Positions 23,668-35,407 of a DNA stretch of 64,000 nucleotides are shown here, piece after piece. The first letter of the stretch is position 1; the number at the start of each line of letters is the position of its first letter. The stretch comes from Triticum aestivum (lineage: Eukaryota; Streptophyta; Magnoliopsida; Poales; Poaceae), in assembly GCF_018294505.1 (NCBI RefSeq), contig NC_057800.1, positions 478,206,530 through 478,270,529 on the forward strand. The letters are read 5' to 3'. A program made the position numbers and the translations under genes. Under the pieces are notes generated by a model. The model was not told the origin of the DNA. It saw only the letters and a program-made list of their open reading frames with translations, and ran no database searches.

Positions 23668-25393
23668 TGTTGGGGAACGTAGCAATAATTCAAAATTTTC
23701 CTACGTGTCACCAAGATCAATCTATGGAGTCATCTAGCAATGAGGGAGGAGTGGATCTACATACCCTTGTAGATCGCGTGCGGAAGCGTTCAAGAGAACG
23801 GGGTTGATGGAGTCGTACTCGTCGTGATCCAAATCACCGATGATCCTAGCGCCGAACGGACGGCACCTCCGCATTCAACACACGTACGGAGCAGCAACGT
23901 CTCCTCCTTCTTGATCCAGCAAGGGGGGAGGAGAGGTTGATGGAGATCCAACAGCATGACGGCGTGGTGGTGGAAGTAGCGGGATTCCAACAGGGCTTCG
24001 CCAAGCACTGCGGGAGGAGGGAGATGTGTCATGGGAGGGAGAGGGAGGCGCCAGGGCTTGCGTATGGTTGCCTTCCCTCCCCCCACTATATATAGGGCCA
24101 AGGGAGAGGGGGAGGGCGCAGCTTTGCCCCTTCCTCCAAGGAAGGGTGCGGCCAAGGGGGGAAGAAGTCCATCCTCCCCAAGGCACCTCGGAGGTGCCTT
24201 CCCCCTTTAGGACTCTCCCCTCCTCTTGTCCCTTTGGCGCATGGGACTCTAGGGGCTGGTGCCCTTGGCCCATGTAGGCCAAGGCGCACCCCCTACAGAC
24301 CATGTGGCCCCCGGGGCAGGTGGCCCCACCCGGTGGACCCCCGGGACCCTTCCGGTGGTCCCGGTACAATACCGGTGACCCCGAAACTTGTCCCGATAGC
24401 CAAAATAGCACTTCCTATATATAATTCTTTACCTCCAGACCATTCCGGAACTCCTCGTGACGTACGGGATCTCATCCGGGACTCCAAACAACTTTCGGGT
24501 TACCGCATACTAATATCTCTATAACCCTAGCGTCACCGAACCTTAAGTGTGTAGACCCTACGGGTTCGGGAACCATGCAGACATGACCGAGACGTTCTCT
24601 GGCCAATAACCAATAGCGGGATCTGGATACCCATGTTGGCTCCCACATGTTCCACGATGATCTCATCGGATGAACCACGATGTCAAGGACTTAATCAATC
24701 CCGTATACAATTCCCTTTGTCTATCGGTACGATACTTGCCCGAGATTTGATCGTCGGTATCCCGATACCTTGTTCAATCTCGTTACCGGCAAGTCTCTTT
24801 ACTCATTTCGTAACACATCATCCCGTGATCAACTCCTTGATCACATTGTGCACATTATGATGATGTCCTACCGAGTGGGCCCAGAGATACCTCTCCATCA
24901 CATGGAGTGACAAATCCCAGTCTCGATTCGTGCCAACCCAACAGACACTTTCGGAGATACCTGTAGTGTACCTTTATAGCCACCTAGTTACATTGTGACG
25001 TTTGGTACACCCAAAGCACTCCTACGGTATCCGGGAGTTGCACAATCCCATGGTCTAAGGAAATGATACTTGACATTAGAAAAGCTTTAGCATACGAACT
25101 ACATGATCTTGTGCTAGGCTTAGGATTGGGTCTTGTCCATCACATCATTCTCCTAATGATGTGATCCCGTTATTAACGACATCCAATGTCCATGGCCAGG
25201 AAACCGTAACCATCTATTGATCAACGAGCTAGTCAACTAGAGGCTTACTAGGGACATCGTGTTGTCTATGTATCCACACATGTATCTGAGTTTCCTATCA
25301 ATACAATTCTAGCATGGATAATAAACGATTATCATGAACAAGGAAATATAATAATAACTAATTTATTATTGCCTCTAGGGCATATTTCCAACA
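23668..25393 (-). repeat. Copia-D 3' LTR (left copy)
   Basis: Reads TGTTGGAAATATGCC to CGTTCCCCAACA on the minus strand. CTATATATAG at 24086-24095 is the likely TATA box. It differs in sequence from the A/B/C LTR type over much of U3. Confidence 0.93.
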
Positions 25394-28300
25394 GTCTCCC
25401 ACTTGCACTAGAGTCAATAATCCAGTTCACATCGATATGTGATTAACACTCAAGGTCACATCCCCATGTGACTAACACCCAAAGAGTTTACTAGAGTCAA
25501 TAATCTTGTTCACATTACCATGTGATTAACACTCGATGAGTTCTGGGTTTGATCATGTTATGCTTGTGAGAGATGTTATAGTCAATGGGTCTGAATCTTT
25601 CAGATCCGTATGTACTTCGCAAATCTCTATGTCATCTTGTAGATGTAGCTACTACGCTATATTTGGAGCCATTTCAAATAACTGTTCTACTTGGAGCTAT
25701 TCTAAATTGTTGCTCCATTATACATATCCGGTATCTCTACTCAGAGCTATCCGGATAGGTGTTAAGCTTGCATCGACGTAACTCTTTATGTCGAACTCTT
25801 TATCACCTCCATAACCGAGAAACATATCCTTATTCCTCTAAGGATAATTTAGACCGCTATCTGGTGATCTACTCCTAGATTACCTTTGTACCCTCTTGCC
25901 AGATATGTGGCAAGGCACACATAAGGTGCGGTACTCAGCATGGCATACCGTATAGAGCCTATGACAAAAGCATATGGGACGACATTCGTCCTTTCTCTTT
26001 CTTCTGCCGTGGTCGAGCTTTAAGTCTTAACTTCATACCTTATAACTCAGGCAAGAACTCCTTCTTTGACTGATCCATCTTGAACACCTTCAAGATCATG
26101 TCAAGGTATGTGCTCATTTGAAAGTACCATTAAGCGTTTTGATCTATCCTTATAGATCTTGATGCTCAACGTTCAAGTAGCTTAATCCAGGCTTTCCATT
26201 GAAAAACACTTTTCAAATAACTCTGCATGCTTTCTAGAAATTCTACATCATTTCCGATCAACAATATGTCAACAACACATACTCATCGGAAGTTCTATAG
26301 TGCTCCCACTCACTTCTTTGGAAATACAAGTTACTCATAAACTTTGTATACACCCAAAATCTTTGATCATCATCAAAGCATTCATTCCAACTCCGAGATG
26401 CTTACTCCAGTCCCTAGAAGGATTGCTGGAGCTTTGCATACTTATTAGCATCTTTCAGGATTAACAAAACCTTCCTGTTGTATCACATACAACCTTTCCT
26501 CAAAAATCATCAAGGAAACAATGGTTTTTTTTGGCATCCTATCTGCAAGATTTCACAAATAATGCAGTAATTGCTAATATAATTCCAACAGACTCTTAGC
26601 ATCGCTACGAGTGAGAAAGTCTCATCGCAGTCAACTCCTTGAACTTGTCGGAAAACATCTTAATGACAAGTCGAGCTTTCTTAATGGTGATACCTACCAT
26701 CATTGTCCGTCTTCCTTTTAAAATCCATATGTACCTAACAGCCTTACGACCATCAAGTAGTTCTCCCAAAGTCTACACTTTGTTTTCATATATGGATCCT
26801 CTCTCGGATTATATGGCCTCGAGCCATTTTGGAATCCAGGCCCACCATCGCTTCTCCATAGCTCGTAAGTTCATTGTTGTCTAGCAACATGACTTCTAAG
26901 ACAGGATCACGTACCACTCTAAAGTAGTACGCATCCTTGTCATCCCACGAGGTTTGGTAGTGACTTGATCTGAAGTTTCATGATCACTATCATAAGCTTC
27001 CACTTAAATTGTTATAGGTGCCACAGGAACAACTTCCTGTGCCCTGCCACACACTAGTTGAAGAGATGGTTCAATAACCTCATCAAGTCTCCACCATCCT
27101 CCCACTCAATTCTTTCGAGAGAAACTTTTCCTTGAGAAAGGACCCGATTCTAGAAACAATCCCTTATTGCTTTCGGTTCTGAGACAGGAGGTATACCCAA
27201 CTGTTTTGGGTGTCCTATGAAGATGCATTTATCCGCTTTGGGTTCGAGCTTATTAGCCTGAAACTTTTTCGCATAAGCGTCGCAGCCCCAAACTTTTAAG
27301 AAATGACAGCTTAGGTTTCTCTAAACCATAGTTCATACGGTGTCATCTCATCGGAATTACATGGTGCCCTATTTAAAGTGAATGTGGTTGTCTCTAATGC
27401 CTAACCCATAAACTATTATGGTAATTCGATAAGAGACATCATGGTATGCATCATATCCAATAGGGTGCAGTTATGATGTTTGGACACACCATCACACTAT
27501 GGTGTTCCAGGCTGTATTAGTTGTGAAACAATTTCCACAATGTCTTAATTCTGTGCCAAACTCGTAATTCAGATGTTCATCTCTATGATCATATCATAGA
27601 TATTTTATCGTCACGATGATCTTTCAACTTCACCCTGAAATTACTTGAACCTTTCAATAATTCAGACTCATGATTCATCAAGTAAATATACTCAACATCT
27701 ACTCAAATCATCTGTGAAGTAAGAACTTAACGATATCCACTACATGCCTCAGCACTCATTGGACTGCACGCATCAAAATGTATTACTTCCAACAAGTTGC
27801 TTTCTAGTTCCATTTTACTGAAAACGAGGCTTTCAGTCATCTTGCCCATGTGGTATGATTTGCATGTCTCAAGTGATTCAAAATCTAGTGAGTCCAAACG
27901 GTCCATTTGCATGGAGTTTCTTCATGCATATACACCAATAGACATGGTTCGCATGCCTCAAACTTTTCAAAAACGAGTGAGTCCAAAGATCGATCAACAT
28001 GGAGCCTCTTCATGCGTTTTATACCGATATGACTTAAGTGGCAGTGCCACAAGTAGGTGGTACTATCATTACTATCTTATATCTTTTGGCATGAACATGT
28101 GTATCACTATGATCGAGATTCAATGAACCATTCATTTTAGGTGCAAGACCATTGAAGGTATTATTCAAATAAACAGAGTAACCATTATTCTCCTTAAATG
28201 AATAAGCGTATTGCGATAGACATAATCCAATCATGTCTATGCTCAACGCAAGCACCAATCTCGATGGTAGAGGGAGCGTGCGATGCTTGATCATATCAAC

Positions 28301-29253
28301 ATTGGAAACACTTCCAACACATATCGTCAGCTCACCTTTAGCTAGTCTCCGTTTATTCCGTAGCTTTTATTTTGAGTTACTAACACTTAGCAACCGAACC
28401 GGTATCTAATACCCTGGTGCTACTAGGAGTACTAGTAACGTACACATTAACATAATGTATATCCAATATACTTCTATCGACAGTCTTCTCATCTACCAAG
28501 TATCTAGGGTAATTTTGCTCCAGTGGCTGTTCCCCTTTATTATAGAAGCACTTAGTATCGGGTTTGGGTTCAACCTTGGGTTTCTTCACTAGAGCAGCAA
28601 CTGATTTGCCGTTTCATGAAGTATCCCTTCTTGCCCTTGCCCTTCTTGAAACTAGTGGTTTTACTAACCATCAACAATTGATGCTCCTTCTTGATTTCTA
28701 CTTTTGTGGTGTCAAACATCACGAATATCTCAAGGATCATCATATATGTCCCTGATATATTATAGTTCATCACGAAGCTCTAGCAGCTTGGAGGTAATGA
28801 CTTCGGAGAAACATCACTTTCCCATCTGGAAGATCAACTCCCACTCGATTCAAATGATTGTTGTACTCAGACAATCTGAGCACAAGCTCAACAATTGAGC
28901 TTTTCTCCCTTAATTTGCAGGCTAAGAAAATCGTCGGAGGTCTTATACCTCTTGACGTGGGCACGAGCCTGAAATCCCAATTTCAGCCCTCGAAACATCT
29001 CATATGTTTCGTGACGTTTCAAAACGTCTTCGGTGCCTCAACTCTAAGCCGTTTAACTGAACTAATATGTAGTTATCAAAATGTGTATGTCAGATGTTCG
29101 CAACATCCACAGACGACGTTCGAGGTTCAGCACACTGAGCAGTGCATTAAGGACATAAGCCTTCTATGAAGCAATGAGGACAAACCTCAGTTTACGGACC
29201 TAGTCCGCATAATTACTACTATCAACTTTCAACTAAATTTTCTCTAGGAACAT
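25394..29253 (-). pseudogene. Copia-D gag-pol remnant
   Basis: Gag starts at the minus-strand ATG at 29253, in the same context as in A, B and C. The zinc-knuckle area (about 28500-28590) has lost its Cys/His pattern (C-F-Y-N-K-G-E instead of C-x2-C-x4-H), but the protease-like DTGS triad is still readable near 28395-28410. Integrase fragments with MGKMT lie at 27850 and reverse-transcriptase-like fragments at about 26400-26800. Frames are broken every 50-100 codons. It cannot encode working proteins. Confidence 0.8.
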
Positions 29254-30579
29254 ATCTAAACAGTAGAACTGAAGCGCGAGCTACGACATAATTTGCGAAG
29301 ACCTTTTGACTATGTTCGGGATAATTAAGTTCATCTTGTGAACTCCCACTCAGATAGACATCCCTCTAGTCATCTAAGTGATTACATGATCCGAGTCAAC
29401 TAGGCCGTGTCCGATCATCACGTGAGACGGACTAGTCAACATCGGTGAACATCTTCATGTTGATCGTATCTTCTATACGACTCATGCTCGACCTTTCGGT
29501 CTCTTGTGTTCCGAGGCCATGTCTGTACATGCTAGGCTCGTCAAGTTAACCTAAGTGTTTTGCATGTGTTCCGAGGCCATGTCTGTGCATGCTAGGCTCG
29601 TCAAGTCAACCTAAGTGTTTGCATGTGTGAATCTATCTTACACCCGTTGTATGTGAACGTTGGAATCTATCACACCCGATCATCACATGGTGCTTAGAAA
29701 CGAACGAACTGTCGCAATGGTGCACAGTTAGGGGGAACACTTTCTTGAAATTTTAATGAGGGATCATCTTATTTACTACCGTCATTCTAAGCAAATAAGA
29801 TGTATAAACATGATAAACATCACATGCAATCAAATGGTGACATGATATGGCCAATATCATATTGCTCCTTTTGATCTCCATCTTCGGGGCTCCATGATCA
29901 TCATCATCACCGGCATGACACCATGATCTCCATCATCATGATCTCCATCATCGTGTCTTCATGAAGTTGTCTCGCCAACTATTACTTCTACTTCTACAGC
30001 TAACGGTTAGCAATAAAGTAAAGTAATTACATGACGTTTAAGTTGACACGCAGGTCATAAATAAATAAAGACAACTCCTATGGCTCCTGCCGGTTGTCAT
30101 ACTCATCGACATGCAAGTCGTGATTCCTATTACAAGAACATGGTCATCTCATACATCACATATATCATTCATCGCATCCTTTGGCCATATTACATCACAT
30201 AGCATACCCTGCAAAAACAAGTTAGACGTCCTCTAATTGTTGTTTGCATGTTTTACATGGCTGCTATGGGTTTCTAGCAAGAACGTTTCTTACCTACGCA
30301 AAGACCACAACGTGATATGCCAATTGCTATTTACCCTTCATAAGGACCCTTTTCATCGAATCCGATCCGACTAAAGTGGGAGAGACAGACACCCGCCAGC
30401 CACCTTATGCAACTAGTGCATATTAGTCGGTGGAACCGGTCTCACGTAAGCGTACGTGTAAGGTTGGTCCAGGCCGCTTCATCAAGATTGGACTAGTAAA
30501 GGTAAGCATATTGAACAAAATCAACGCCCACAACTACTTTGTGTTCTGCTCGTGCATAGAAACTACGCATAGACCTAGC
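29254..30579 (-). other. Copia-D untranslated leader
   Basis: The reversed leader sequence matches those of Copia-A, B and C in order. It includes a 60-bp tandem duplication (29506-29625). Confidence 0.75.
29506..29625. repeat. 60-bp tandem duplication in the Copia-D leader
   Basis: Units 29506-29565 and 29566-29625 (GTTCCGAGGCCATGTCTG core) differ at about two positions. Copia-A, B and C have a single copy at the same site, so the duplication is specific to this copy or its sublineage. Confidence 0.85.
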
Positions 30580-30591
30580 TCATGATGCCAC

Positions 30592-32321
30592 TGTTGGGGA
30601 ACGTAGCAATAATTCAAAATTTTCCTATGTGTCACCAAGATCAATCTATGGAGTCATCTAGCAACGAGGGAGGAGTGGATCTACATACCCTTGTAGATCG
30701 CGCGCGGAAGCGTTCAAGAGAACGGGGTTGATGGAGTCGTACTCGTCGTGATCCAAATCACCGATGATCCTAGCGCCGAACGGACGGCACCTCCGCGTTC
30801 AACACACGTACGGAGCAGCGATGTCTCCTCCTTCTTGATCCAGCAAGGGGGGAGGAGAGGTTGATGGAGATCCAACAGCACGACGGCGTGGTGGTGGAAG
30901 TAGCGGGATTCCAACAGGGCTTCGCCAAGCACTGCGGGAGGAGGGAGATGTGTCATGGGAGGGAGAGGGAGGCGCCAGGGCTTGGGTATGGTTGCCTTCC
31001 CTCCCCCCCCCCCACTATATATAGGGCAAAGGGAGAGGGGAGGGCTCATCTTTGCCCCTTCCTCCAAGGAAGGGTGCGGCCAAGGGGGGAAGAAGTCCAT
31101 CCTCCCCAAGGCACCTCGAAGGTGCCTTCCCCCTTTAGGACTCTCCCCTCCTCTTGTCCCTTTGGCGCATGGGCCTCTAGGGGCTGGTGCCCTTGGCCTA
31201 TGTAGGCCAAGGCGCACCCCCTACAGCCCATGTGGCCCCCGGGGCAGGTGGCCCCACCCGGTGGACCCCCGGGACCCTTCCGGTGGTCCCGGTACAATAC
31301 CGGTGACCCCGAAACTTGTCCCGATAGCCAAAATAGCACTTCCTATATATAATTCTTTACCTCCAGACCATTCCGGAACTCCTCGTGACGGCCGGCATCT
31401 CATCCGGGACTCCAAACAACTTTCAGGTTACCGCATACTAATATCTCTATAACCCTAGCGTCACCGAACCTTAAGTGTGTAGACCCTACGGGTTCGGGAA
31501 CCATGCAGACATGACCGAGACGTTCTCTGGCCAATAACCAATAGCGGGATCTGGATACCCATGTTGGCTCCCACATGTTCCACGATGATCTCATCAGATG
31601 AACCACGATGTCAAGGACTTAATCAATCCCGTATACAATTCCCTTTGTCTATCGGTACGATACTTGCCCGAGATTCGATCGTCGGTATCCCGATACCTTG
31701 TTCAATCTCGTTACCGGCAAGTCTCTTTACTCGTTTCGTAACACATCATCCCATGATTAACTTCTTGATCACATTGTGCACATTATGATGATGTCCTACC
31801 GAGTGGGCCCAGAGATACCTCTCCATCACACGGAGTGACAAATCCCAGTCTCGATTCGTGCCAACCCAACAGACACTTTCGGAGATACCTGTAGTGTACC
31901 TTTATAGCAACCCAGTTACGTTGTGACGTTTGGCACACCCAAAGCACTCCTACGGTATCCGGGAGTTGCACAATCCCATGGTCTAAGGAAATGATACTTG
32001 ACATTAGAAAAGCTTTAGCATACGAACTACATGATCTTGTGCTAGGCTTAGGATTGGGTCTTGTCCATCACATCATTCTCCTAATGATGTGATCCCGTTA
32101 TCAACGACATCCAATGTCCATGGCCAGGAAACCGTAACCATCTATTGATCAACGAGCTAGTCAACTAGAGGCTTACTAGGGACATGGTGTTGTCTATGTA
32201 TCCACACATGTATCTGAGTTTCCTATCAATACAATTCTAGCATGGATAATAAACGATTATCATGAACAAGGAAATATAATAATAACTAATTTATTATTGC
32301 CTCTAGGGCATATTTCCAACA
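30592..32321 (-). repeat. Copia-D 5' LTR (right copy)
   Basis: About 2% different from the left copy. It has a longer C run (about 31003-31013) and a TATA-like CTATATATAG at 31014-31023. It drives transcription leftward. Confidence 0.93.
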
Positions 32322-32326
32322 GTTAG

Positions 32327-32696
32327 CTTATGCCTCTCCCTCAAATAAAATTGCAATAACAATTACCGGTCTAGTTATCGATTGCCTAGGGACAAATAAT
32401 TTCTTCGTGACAAAAAGCTCTCTACTAAAACTAACTTAGTTGTGTCTTCATCTAAACAGCCCTACTTTTTATTTACTCGCTCTTTATTATCTTGCAAACC
32501 TATCCAACAACACCTACGAAGTACTTCTAGTTTCATACTTGTTCTAGGTAAAGCGAACGTCAAGCGTGCATAGAGTTGTATCGGTGGTCGATAGAACTTG
32601 AGGGAATATTTGTTCTACCTTTAGCTCCTCGTTGGGTTCGACACTCTTACTTATCGAAAGAGGCTACAATTGACCCCCTATACTTGTGGGTTATCA
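32327..32696 (+). repeat. Gypsy-E 3' LTR, right part
   Basis: Resumes after the GTTAG duplication of Copia-D and ends GGTTATCA, followed by AGTAT, the right target duplication of Gypsy-E in Copia-A. Confidence 0.92.
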
Positions 32697-33139
32697 AGTA
32701 TGCACCGTTGCGACAGTTCGTCGTGCCGAGACACCATGTGATGATCGGGTGTGATAAGCTCTACGTTCACATACAATGGGTGCAAGCCAGTTTTGCACAC
32801 GCAGAATACTCGAGTTAAACTTGACGAGCCTAGCATATGCAGATATGGCCTCAGAACACTGAGACCTAAAGGTCGAGCGTGAATCATATAGTAGATATGA
32901 TCAACATAGCGATGTTCAGCATTGAAAACTACTCCATCTCACGTGATGATCGGACATGGTTTAGTTGATATGGATCACGTGATCACTTAGATGATTAGAG
33001 GGATGTTCATCTAAGTGGAAGCTCTTAAGTAATATGATTAATTCAACTTAAATTTATCATGAACTTAGTCCTGATAGTATTTGCATATCTATGGTGTAGA
33101 TCAATTGCTTGTGTATAGATTCCCCGTTTTATTTATGAT
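32697..33139 (+). other. Copia-A leader, right part
   Basis: Continues the leader interrupted at 12212 (TGCACCGTTGCGAC... onward) up to the gag start. Sequence matches Copia-B at 45288-45723. Confidence 0.85.
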
Positions 33140-34159
33140 ATGTTTCTAGAGAAAACTATGTTGAAAGATGTTAGTAGCAATGATGCAGACTAGCTCCATG
33201 ATCTGAGGATTATCCTCATTGCCCCACAGAAGAATTATGTCCTTGATGCACCGCTAGGTGACGGACCTATTATAGGAGCAGATGCAGATGTTATGAATGT
33301 TTGGCAAGCTCAGTATGATGACTACTTGATAGTTTAGTGTGCCATGCTTTACGACTTAGAACCGGGAATTCAAAGATGTTTCGAATGCCAAGGAGAATAT
33401 AAGATATTCCAAGAGCTGAAATTGGTATTTCAGACTCATGCCCGAGTCAAGAGGTATGAGACCTTTGACAAGTACTTTGCCTAGAAGATGGAGGAGAATA
33501 GCTCAGCTAGTGAGCATGTGCTCAGAATGTCTGAGTACTACAATCACTTGAATCAAGTGGGAGTTAATCTTCCAGATAAGATAGTGATTGATAGAGTTCT
33601 CTAGTCACTATCACCAAGTTACTAGAACTTCATGATGAACTATAATATGCAAGGGATAACGGAAACGATTCCCAAGCTCTTTGCGATGCTGAAATTGGCG
33701 AAGGTAGAAATCAAGAAAAAGCATCAAGTGTTGATGGTTGACAAGACCACTAGTTTCAAGTAAAAGGGCAAGGGAAAGAAAGGGAACTTCAAGAATAATG
33801 GCAAGCAAGTTTCCACTCCCGTGAAAAATCCCAAAGCTAGACCTAAGCCTGAAACTGAGTGCTTCTACTGCAAAGAGAATGGTCACTGGAAGCGGAACTA
33901 CCCTAAATACTTGGCGGATAAGAAGGATGGCAAAGTGAAGCGAAGTATATTTGATACACATGTTATTGATGTGTACTTTACTAGTGTTCATAGTAACCCC
34001 AGGGTATTTGATACCGGTTCAGTTGCTAAGAATAGTAACTCGAAACAGGAGTTGAAAAATGAACAGAGACTAGTTAATGGCAAGGTGATGATGTGTGTTG
34101 GAAATGATTCCAAGGTTGATAAGATCACCATCACACACTCCCTTTACCTTCGGGATTAG
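33140..34159 (+). pseudogene. Copia-A gag and protease remnant
   Basis: Starts at ATG 33140 (M-F-L-E-K). In-frame stops occur early, for example TAG near 33192. The open part 33821-34159 holds the CCHC knuckle C-F-Y-C-x4-H-x4-Y, in which the last Cys is replaced by Tyr, and then a D-T-G-S protease motif at about residue 67-70 of that ORF. Gag coats the RNA and protease matures the polyprotein; neither could work here. Confidence 0.82.
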
Positions 34160-35402
34160 TGTTGAACCTAAGATAAATGTTATTTGGTGTTTGCGTTGAG
34201 CATGAATATGATTGGATCATGTTTATTGCAATACGGTTATTCATTTAAGCCAAAGAATAATTGTTGTTCAGTTTACATGAATAAAACCTTCTATGGTCAT
34301 ACACTTAATATAAATGGTTTATTGAATCTCGATCGTAGTGATACACATATTCATAATATTGATGCCAAAAGATGCAAAGTTGATAATGATAGTGCAACAT
34401 ACTTGTGGCACTCCCATTTAGGTCATATTGGTGTAAAGCGCATGAAGAAACTCCATGTGGATGGACTTTTGGAATCACTTGATGCTTGCGAACCATGCCT
34501 CATGGGCAAGATGACTAAGACTCCGTTCTCCGGAACAATGGAGCGAGCCACTGACTTATTGGAAATAATACATACCTATGTATGCGGTCCGGTGAGTGTT
34601 GAGGCTCGCGGCGGGTATCATTATTTTCTGACCTTCACACATGATTTGAGCAGATATGAATATATCTACTTAATGAAACACAAGTCTGAAACGTTTGAAA
34701 AGTTCAAAGAATTTTAGAGTGAAGTGGAGAATAATCGTAACAAGAAAATAAAGTTTCTACGATCTGATCACGGGGATGAAATATTTGAATTATGAGTTTG
34801 GCCTTCAATTGGAACAATGTCGAATAGTTTTCACAACTCACGCCACCTGGAACACCACAGCATAATGGTGTGTTCGAACGTCATAGTCGTACTTTATTAG
34901 ATATGGTGCAATCTATGATGTTTCTTACCGATTTACCACTATCGTTTTGGGGTTATGCATTAGAGACAACTGCATTCACGTTAAATAGGGCACCATCTAA
35001 AAATCAGTTGAGATGACACCGTATGAACTGTGGTTTAGCAAGAAACCTAAGTTGTCATTTCTTAAAGTTTGGGGTTGTGATGCTTATGTGAAAAAGTTTC
35101 AGCCTGATAAGCTCAAACCAAACCGGAGAAGTGCGTCTTCATAGGATACCCAAAAGAAACTGTTGGGTACACCTTCTATCACAGATCCGAAGGCAAGATC
35201 TTTGTTGCTTAAAATTGATCCTTTCTAGAGAAGGAATTTCTCTCGAAAGAAGTGAGTGGGAGGAAAGTAGAACTTGATGAGGTAATTTTACCTTCTCCTG
35301 AATTGGAAAGTAGTTCATCACAGAAATCAGTTCCAGTGATGCCTACACCAATTAGTGAGGAAGTTAATGATGATGATCATGAAACTTCGGATTAAGTTAC
35401 TA
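34160..35402 (+). pseudogene. Copia-A integrase remnant
   Basis: ORF 34184-34717 covers the GAG-pre-integrase zinc-binding motif (L-W-H-x-H-L-G-H and C-E-P-C) and the start of the catalytic core. The first catalytic Asp site is changed (H-T-Y instead of H-T-D), as is F-T-H-D. A TAG ends the frame at 34715. Later pieces keep P-x-N-R and W-F-x-K-K-P patterns but are frameshifted. The solo LTR S2 interrupts it at 35407. Confidence 0.82.
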
Positions 35403-35407
35403 CCGAA

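Larger units (their letters stand above)
23668..32321 (-). mobile_element. Copia-D: full-length reversed Angela/WIS/BARE1-type element
   Basis: The duplication GTTAG flanks it (23663-23667 and 32322-32326). LTRs are 23668-25393 (1,726 bp) and 30592-32321 (1,730 bp). The tRNA-Met-type primer site is reversed at 30580-30591, and the polypurine end is reversed at 25394-25408. By eye I counted some 30-35 substitutions between the LTRs (about 2%), the fewest among the elements here, so this is the youngest large insertion. Its internal region is nevertheless so decayed that no ORF exceeds 110 codons. Confidence 0.93.
12213..32696 (+). mobile_element. Gypsy-E: non-autonomous-looking Gypsy element with nested insertions
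   Basis: Target duplication AGTAT at 12208-12212 and 32697-32701. LTRs run from TTATACGTCTCC (first G changed to T) or TGATACGTCTCC to GGTTATCA. The internal region has one unusual gag-position ORF and long non-coding DNA with stem-loops and a polypurine end. I see no protease, reverse transcriptase or integrase anywhere in it. Lack of pol in an otherwise complete layout suggests a non-autonomous family that borrows enzymes. It is interrupted by a 4.25-kb solo LTR and by Copia-D. Confidence 0.88.

Noticed and set aside
24026..24411. Gly/Pro-rich ORFs inside the Copia-D LTRs
   Set aside because: Present in both LTR copies as U3/R sequence with frame differences; known LTR composition, not genes.
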